Source: an uncultured Eubacterium sp.
GTDB lineage: Bacteria > Bacillota > Clostridia > Lachnospirales > Lachnospiraceae
Direction: 5' to 3'
Length of the DNA stretch: 43,958 nucleotides
Assembly (NCBI GenBank): GCA_945939115.1
Contig: CAMEVC010000020.1
Location: 1 to 43,958 of the forward strand
Under the pieces are notes generated by a model that was not told the DNA's origin, searched no databases, and saw nothing but the letters and a program-made list of their open reading frames with translations. The position numbers and the translations under genes were made by a program. Shown one piece after another: positions 41,102-43,958 of the stretch. The stretch's first letter is position 1. Every line of letters starts with the position of its first letter.

Positions 41102-42613
41102 ATGAGCTTAATTGAAAAGGAATTTAAAGACGGTGATAACAAATATTGGTTCTACAGGAAGCAGCAAAAGAATCTTCATAACATCGATACATTTTATTAT
41201 TCCGTTATGCTGCAGAATGATTTTGTAGAACGTTCTGATCAGAATGTATCTAATTTCATTCAGGATCTTAATGGTTTTAAAACAAGATGCCTGGAATCCA
41301 ATCAGATTTATGGTGATATATATACTCCATTTTACCCTGTAGGATTTAGGTGTCCGGATAATCTTGTTTATGCCATTGGTAAAGGTAACTATGCACATAT
41401 ATATAATCATGTTATATCTTGTCCTGATACTTATGATATTTATATTGCTTCTAGTGTTCCGAATCCTGACACTCCGCAGATTGTTGTTCAGATCAGGTCA
41501 AAGGAATTATGGTTACAGGGTGTTAATTCTATATACAAGCGTTCCTTTGATGCAGTTACCAGGATATGTAACCTGTACCATTTAAACATTAAGGAAGTAT
41601 CTGAAAATCGTGCTGATTACTGCTGGCATACTAATTATCTTAGTAATCCTGAGAAATACTTTGATATTGAGAATTTTTCTAAAATGCAGGTATCACACTT
41701 TAAGCGTGTTCAGTATGGTTACGCTTTTGGATCTAATGATTCATATGAGAATGATTATATTGCTCTTGGTAAGCGTGGTGATAAGGTATTTGTAAGAATG
41801 TACCTCAAGACTAAAGAAGTTGTTGAACAGGCTTATAAACCCTGGTTTATAAATATCTGGTATTTTAATGAGCTTATTTCCCGGTATGATAAATATGTAC
41901 TTGAAAACTGTTTTGATTTCAGGAATTGGAAGATTAGGGATATTATCCGCCTTCAGTTCTATTATGATTATGGTTCTAATGAACAGTATAAACAACAGTG
42001 TTATGCTGCTATGGAGTCTTATTTTAGAAAAGGTTCTTGTAACTGGGACTATATTGGTAAGCTTGCTGATAAACTTACTCCAAAAATCACTACAGTTATG
42101 AATATTGAGTTTCAGGTTATGCGCAAAATGTCTAAGTCATTCTGCCTTATTGATCTGCATCCATCTCACAAGGTAGATCATAGAATCAATATGTATCTTG
42201 AGAATCATGAGCTTATAACAGATTATCTTCTTAATTCTGTTCTTCGCCTGGTTGATAGGTCAACAGCTCTTAAGAAGTCTGATTGTCAGGATACAGCTTT
42301 TTGGCAGTCTATAAAGCGTACAAAGATGATTGATGTTAGAAAGAAAAATAAGAATATTGCTCCTATGCATAGGGATTATTCCAGGGAGCATAATATTGAG
42401 CTTATGAAAAACAGTTTTGTTAATAAGGCTGTTACATTAAGTATATATGCACATGGTTTTGATTATAACAAGGATATTCAGGAGACTGTTGCTGATTCTT
42501 TATGTCTTCTTAACGATAATGATGTTAAACGAGCTGAGCGTTACCGGAGTAAGGTTAAAACCCGTCTGAATAAAAAAGACTGGGAGGGTGATTTTAATGC
42601 AGCTTATAAGTGA
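41102..42613 (+). CDS. Rep_trans-like rolling-circle replication initiator
   Basis: This 503-aa protein resembles initiators of the Rep_trans family, used by pT181-type plasmids and many inoviruses. The segment YGYAFGSNDSYENDYIALGK ... VFVRMYLKTKE (about 205-239) fits the family pattern Y-x-G-S...R-I-Y-x-K-x-x-E, and SENRADYCWHTNY fits the metal-binding R-x-D region. It would nick one strand of the replicative form and start virion-strand synthesis. Start at 41102 is set by GAGGTGG; a GTG at 41093 overlaps it. The integrase overlaps its end by 17 nt. The exact catalytic Tyr cannot be fixed by eye. Confidence 0.75.
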   Translation: MSLIEKEFKDGDNKYWFYRKQQKNLHNIDTFYYSVMLQNDFVERSDQNVSNFIQDLNGFKTRCLESNQIYGDIYTPFYPVGFRCPDNLVYAIGKGNYAHIYNHVISCPDTYDIYIASSVPNPDTPQIVVQIRSKELWLQGVNSIYKRSFDAVTRICNLYHLNIKEVSENRADYCWHTNYLSNPEKYFDIENFSKMQVSHFKRVQYGYAFGSNDSYENDYIALGKRGDKVFVRMYLKTKEVVEQAYKPWFINIWYFNELISRYDKYVLENCFDFRNWKIRDIIRLQFYYDYGSNEQYKQQCYAAMESYFRKGSCNWDYIGKLADKLTPKITTVMNIEFQVMRKMSKSFCLIDLHPSHKVDHRINMYLENHELITDYLLNSVLRLVDRSTALKKSDCQDTAFWQSIKRTKMIDVRKKNKNIAPMHRDYSREHNIELMKNSFVNKAVTLSIYAHGFDYNKDIQETVADSLCLLNDNDVKRAERYRSKVKTRLNKKDWEGDFNAAYK

Positions 42614-43484
42614 TTACATAAAAATGTTTATCCAGGATAGGAAAGTATATTGTGAAGATGTAACCGTTCAATCATATATCTTCTATCTTGGCCGTTTTAC
42701 AAAGTGGCTTGATTCTGATGACTTTGAACAGCTTACTAAACATACTTTGAGAGAATACATATATTCTTTAAGAACTCAAATGAAGAATACAAGTATTGCA
42801 ACAAATTACCGCCCTGTGAAAGCGTTTTGTAAATGGCTTTACCAGGAAGATTACCTTGATAAAGATATTACAATAGGTGTTAAGCTGCCAAAAAAAGACC
42901 CTGCCATTGTTGAACCTCTCACGGATGAAGAGGTACATCAGATTGATGATACCATTATTAATAATTCACTTAATGATCATTTAGCTTTGAGAAATTATTG
43001 TATTTTTCATTTGATGTTAGACTGTGGTCTTCGCAGGAAGGAAGTAGTTCAGCTCCGCAGGTTGGATATTAAACATGGTAGAATTATTATTCATAATGCT
43101 AAGAATAATAAAGATCGGATTGTATTACTTCCAGATTTCTTATACTTAAGTATACGTAATTATTATAATGAATCTCATTATACACATGATTCCGTAAAAA
43201 ATAATTCAACTTTTGTTTTCCTGGATATGTATGATAATGAACCTATTACATTAAATACAATCAAATGTTTTTATCAGGACTTAAAATCTTTGTCAGGAAT
43301 TGAGCGGATACATGGTCACTTGTGCCGTCATACTTTCGCAACATCTTTTCTTCAGTATGGTGGAGATATGGAGAAGCTGCGTTTGTTCATGGGACATGCT
43401 GATTATGAAATACTTAAAAATTATCTTCATTTGTCTTTGGTATATCCGGATGTATATAAGCTTGATGATATATTCTTTAAGTAG
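42597..43484 (+). CDS. int: Tyrosine integrase of the phage
   Basis: This 295-aa XerC/D-like tyrosine recombinase has an N-terminal SAM-like core-binding domain (about 1-95) and a catalytic domain. Catalytic residues are Arg146 (CGLRRKEV), Lys about 172, His241 and Arg244 (HLCRHTFATS), His267 (GHADYE) and Tyr276 (NYLHLS). It would integrate the phage circle at the tRNA-Lys anticodon loop. The start at 42597 has GGGAGGG 8 nt upstream. Overlap with rep means both are made from one message, so integration and replication genes are co-expressed. It lies 82 nt from attR. Confidence 0.94.
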   Translation: MQLISDYIKMFIQDRKVYCEDVTVQSYIFYLGRFTKWLDSDDFEQLTKHTLREYIYSLRTQMKNTSIATNYRPVKAFCKWLYQEDYLDKDITIGVKLPKKDPAIVEPLTDEEVHQIDDTIINNSLNDHLALRNYCIFHLMLDCGLRRKEVVQLRRLDIKHGRIIIHNAKNNKDRIVLLPDFLYLSIRNYYNESHYTHDSVKNNSTFVFLDMYDNEPITLNTIKCFYQDLKSLSGIERIHGHLCRHTFATSFLQYGGDMEKLRLFMGHADYEILKNYLHLSLVYPDVYKLDDIFFK

Positions 43485-43486
43485 CA

Positions 43487-43498
43487 GACACCTAGATT
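43487..43498. repeat. 12-bp partial copy of the att core
   Basis: GACACCTAGATT matches the inner part of the 48-bp att repeat, in the same orientation, directly after the integrase stop. It may be an arm site or a relic of an older junction. Confidence 0.6.
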
Positions 43499-43521
43499 TT
43501 TTTTCTTCAGGATAAAATACT

Positions 43522-43568
43522 AAAAAAGACTTGCTTATTGGAATAAATCCAGTAAACAAGCCTTTTTT
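43522..43568. terminator. Bidirectional terminator for int and tRNA-Lys
   Basis: 43528-43542 pairs with 43548-43562 over 15 positions with one mismatch; A6 precedes and T6 follows. It ends the integrase message and, on the other strand, replaces the host terminator lost to tRNA-Lys by integration. Confidence 0.88.
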
Positions 43569-43613
43569 AATGAGCCCACCGGGGTTCGAACCCGGGACAC
43601 CTAGATTAAAAGT
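43566..43613. repeat. Right attachment repeat
   Basis: This stretch is identical over 48 bp to 33788-33835. It is supplied by the phage and rebuilds the 3' half of tRNA-Lys. Confidence 0.95.
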
Positions 43614-43643
43614 CTAGTGCTCTACCAACTGAGCTATGAGCCC
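43571..43643 (-). tRNA. tRNA-Lys (anticodon UUU), integration target
   Basis: This 73-nt gene starts GGGCTCATAGCTC, with anticodon loop CTTTTAA and discriminator A. CCA is not encoded. The part from anticodon loop to 3' end derives from the phage, so the gene remains functional. Confidence 0.96.
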
Positions 43644-43708
43644 CTGTTATATACAAATACATGTGATAATCTATATTAAATATCCAGCTTCGGACTATAT
43701 CTACCGAG

Positions 43709-43781
43709 CTGGGCTAGCTGGATTCGAACCAGCGTAATGCAGGGATCAAAACCCTGTGCCTTACCGCTTGGCGATAGCCCA
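43709..43781 (-). tRNA. tRNA-Gln (anticodon UUG)
   Basis: It has acceptor TGGGCTA/TAGCCCA, anticodon stem CAGGG/CCCTG with loop TTTTGAT, and discriminator G. The first pair U1-A72 is typical of bacterial tRNA-Gln. Confidence 0.95.
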
Positions 43782-43795
43782 AGAAATAAAAAAAG

Positions 43796-43870
43796 GGTGG
43801 GTACAGGGATTCGAACCCTGGACCTTCAGAGCCACAATCTGACGCGCTGACCAGCTGTGCTATACCCACC
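43796..43870 (-). tRNA. tRNA-His (anticodon GUG)
   Basis: This 75-nt gene encodes the extra G-1 (43870) pairing with C73 (43796), the hallmark of tRNA-His. The anticodon loop is TTGTGGC. Confidence 0.95.
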
Positions 43871-43915
43871 ATAATACAAAAGTCATTAGCTCAGGCCATG
43901 ACTCATAAAAAAAAG

Positions 43916-43958
43916 TGTGCCCGGGGGGATTCGAACCCTCGACCCACGGCTTAGAAGG
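43916..43958 (-). tRNA. tRNA-Arg (anticodon UCU), cut by window end
   Basis: The 3' part is present: anticodon loop CTTCTAA, stem to GCCGT, TTCGAAT T-loop and acceptor strand ending at discriminator A (43916). The 5' half lies beyond the window. Confidence 0.88.

Larger units (their letters stand above)
33788..43613. mobile_element. Integrated filamentous phage (inovirus) in tRNA-Lys
   Basis: This is an element of about 9.8 kb between 48-bp direct repeats made of the 3' half of tRNA-Lys(UUU). It carries a tyrosine integrase next to the intact tRNA, a Rep_trans-like initiator, a Zot/pI ATPase, a pIII-like adhesin with signal peptide and Gly/Ser linker, a pVI-like protein, several single-helix membrane or coat proteins, a repressor and a type I toxin. 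The order small coat proteins - terminator - pIII - pVI - pI follows M13. No secretin (pIV) is present, as fits a one-membrane host. All structural genes look intact, so it may be active. Confidence 0.92.

Noticed and set aside
33788-43613. CRISPR array or defence island in the accessory region
   Set aside because: No regularly spaced repeats or known defence genes; the repeats present are att copies and hairpins.

Overview
This window looks like the chromosome of a low-GC, monoderm Firmicute of the Lachnospiraceae type. The evidence is a T-box leader on aspS-gatCAB, an agr-type peptide quorum-sensing locus, an ANTAR regulator beside glnA, a cytidylate-kinase-like protein and strong AGGAGG ribosome binding sites. 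A cytosolic family-28 polygalacturonase and a rhamnogalacturonan-acetylesterase-like SGNH hydrolase suggest a gut pectin user, possibly near Lachnospira (Eubacterium) eligens. That genus-level guess is inference only.

Region 1 (1-3.0 kb) is a divergent agr locus. agrB and a small unlisted agrD run leftward; an AgrA/LytTR regulator and an AgrC-like kinase run rightward. A tandem 14-bp repeat with 21-bp spacing lies between them. Region 2 (3.0-31.2 kb) is mostly housekeeping: an HD hydrolase, a two-domain siroheme synthase, purC-purF, a PilZ gene pair, and a T-box-controlled aspS-gatC-gatA-gatB operon with the GH28 gene at its tail. It continues with an SGNH esterase, a HAD phosphatase, a GntR/FadR regulator, a kinase-like gene, lrgAB, tRNA-Gly, dapF-fchA-folD, glnA plus ANTAR, a CapA-like protein and a NodB deacetylase joined by a terminator hairpin that contains the second gene's start, an alcohol and an aldehyde dehydrogenase, an aldose epimerase and tRNA-Leu. 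Region 3 (31.4-33.7 kb) holds a CgeB-like gene, a Mrp/NBP35 ATPase and a frameshifted remnant of an EAL (c-di-GMP phosphodiesterase) gene.

Region 4 (33,788-43,613) is the most notable part: a complete-looking integrated filamentous phage (inovirus) of about 9.8 kb, bounded by 48-bp direct repeats of the 3' half of tRNA-Lys(UUU). Its left end carries a 30-aa holin-like type I toxin with an antisense RNA, then a leftward Cro/CI-type repressor. A TTGACT-N17-TATAAT rightward promoter follows, with a perfect 20-bp palindrome lying from the end of its -35 box to the start of its -10 box. All later genes run rightward: an early protein, a candidate ssDNA-binding protein, small membrane/coat proteins including a 60-aa major coat candidate, a strong terminator, a 675-aa pIII-like adhesin, a pVI-like protein, a Zot/pI ATPase, a Rep_trans-like initiator and a tyrosine integrase. 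The order coat - terminator - pIII - pVI - pI matches coliphage M13, but there is no secretin, as expected for a monoderm host. Several gaps hold strong hairpins, including a 265-nt element closed by a perfect 20-bp stem.

Region 5 (43,571-43,958) is a leftward tRNA cluster, Arg-His-Gln-Lys, cut by the window end at tRNA-Arg.
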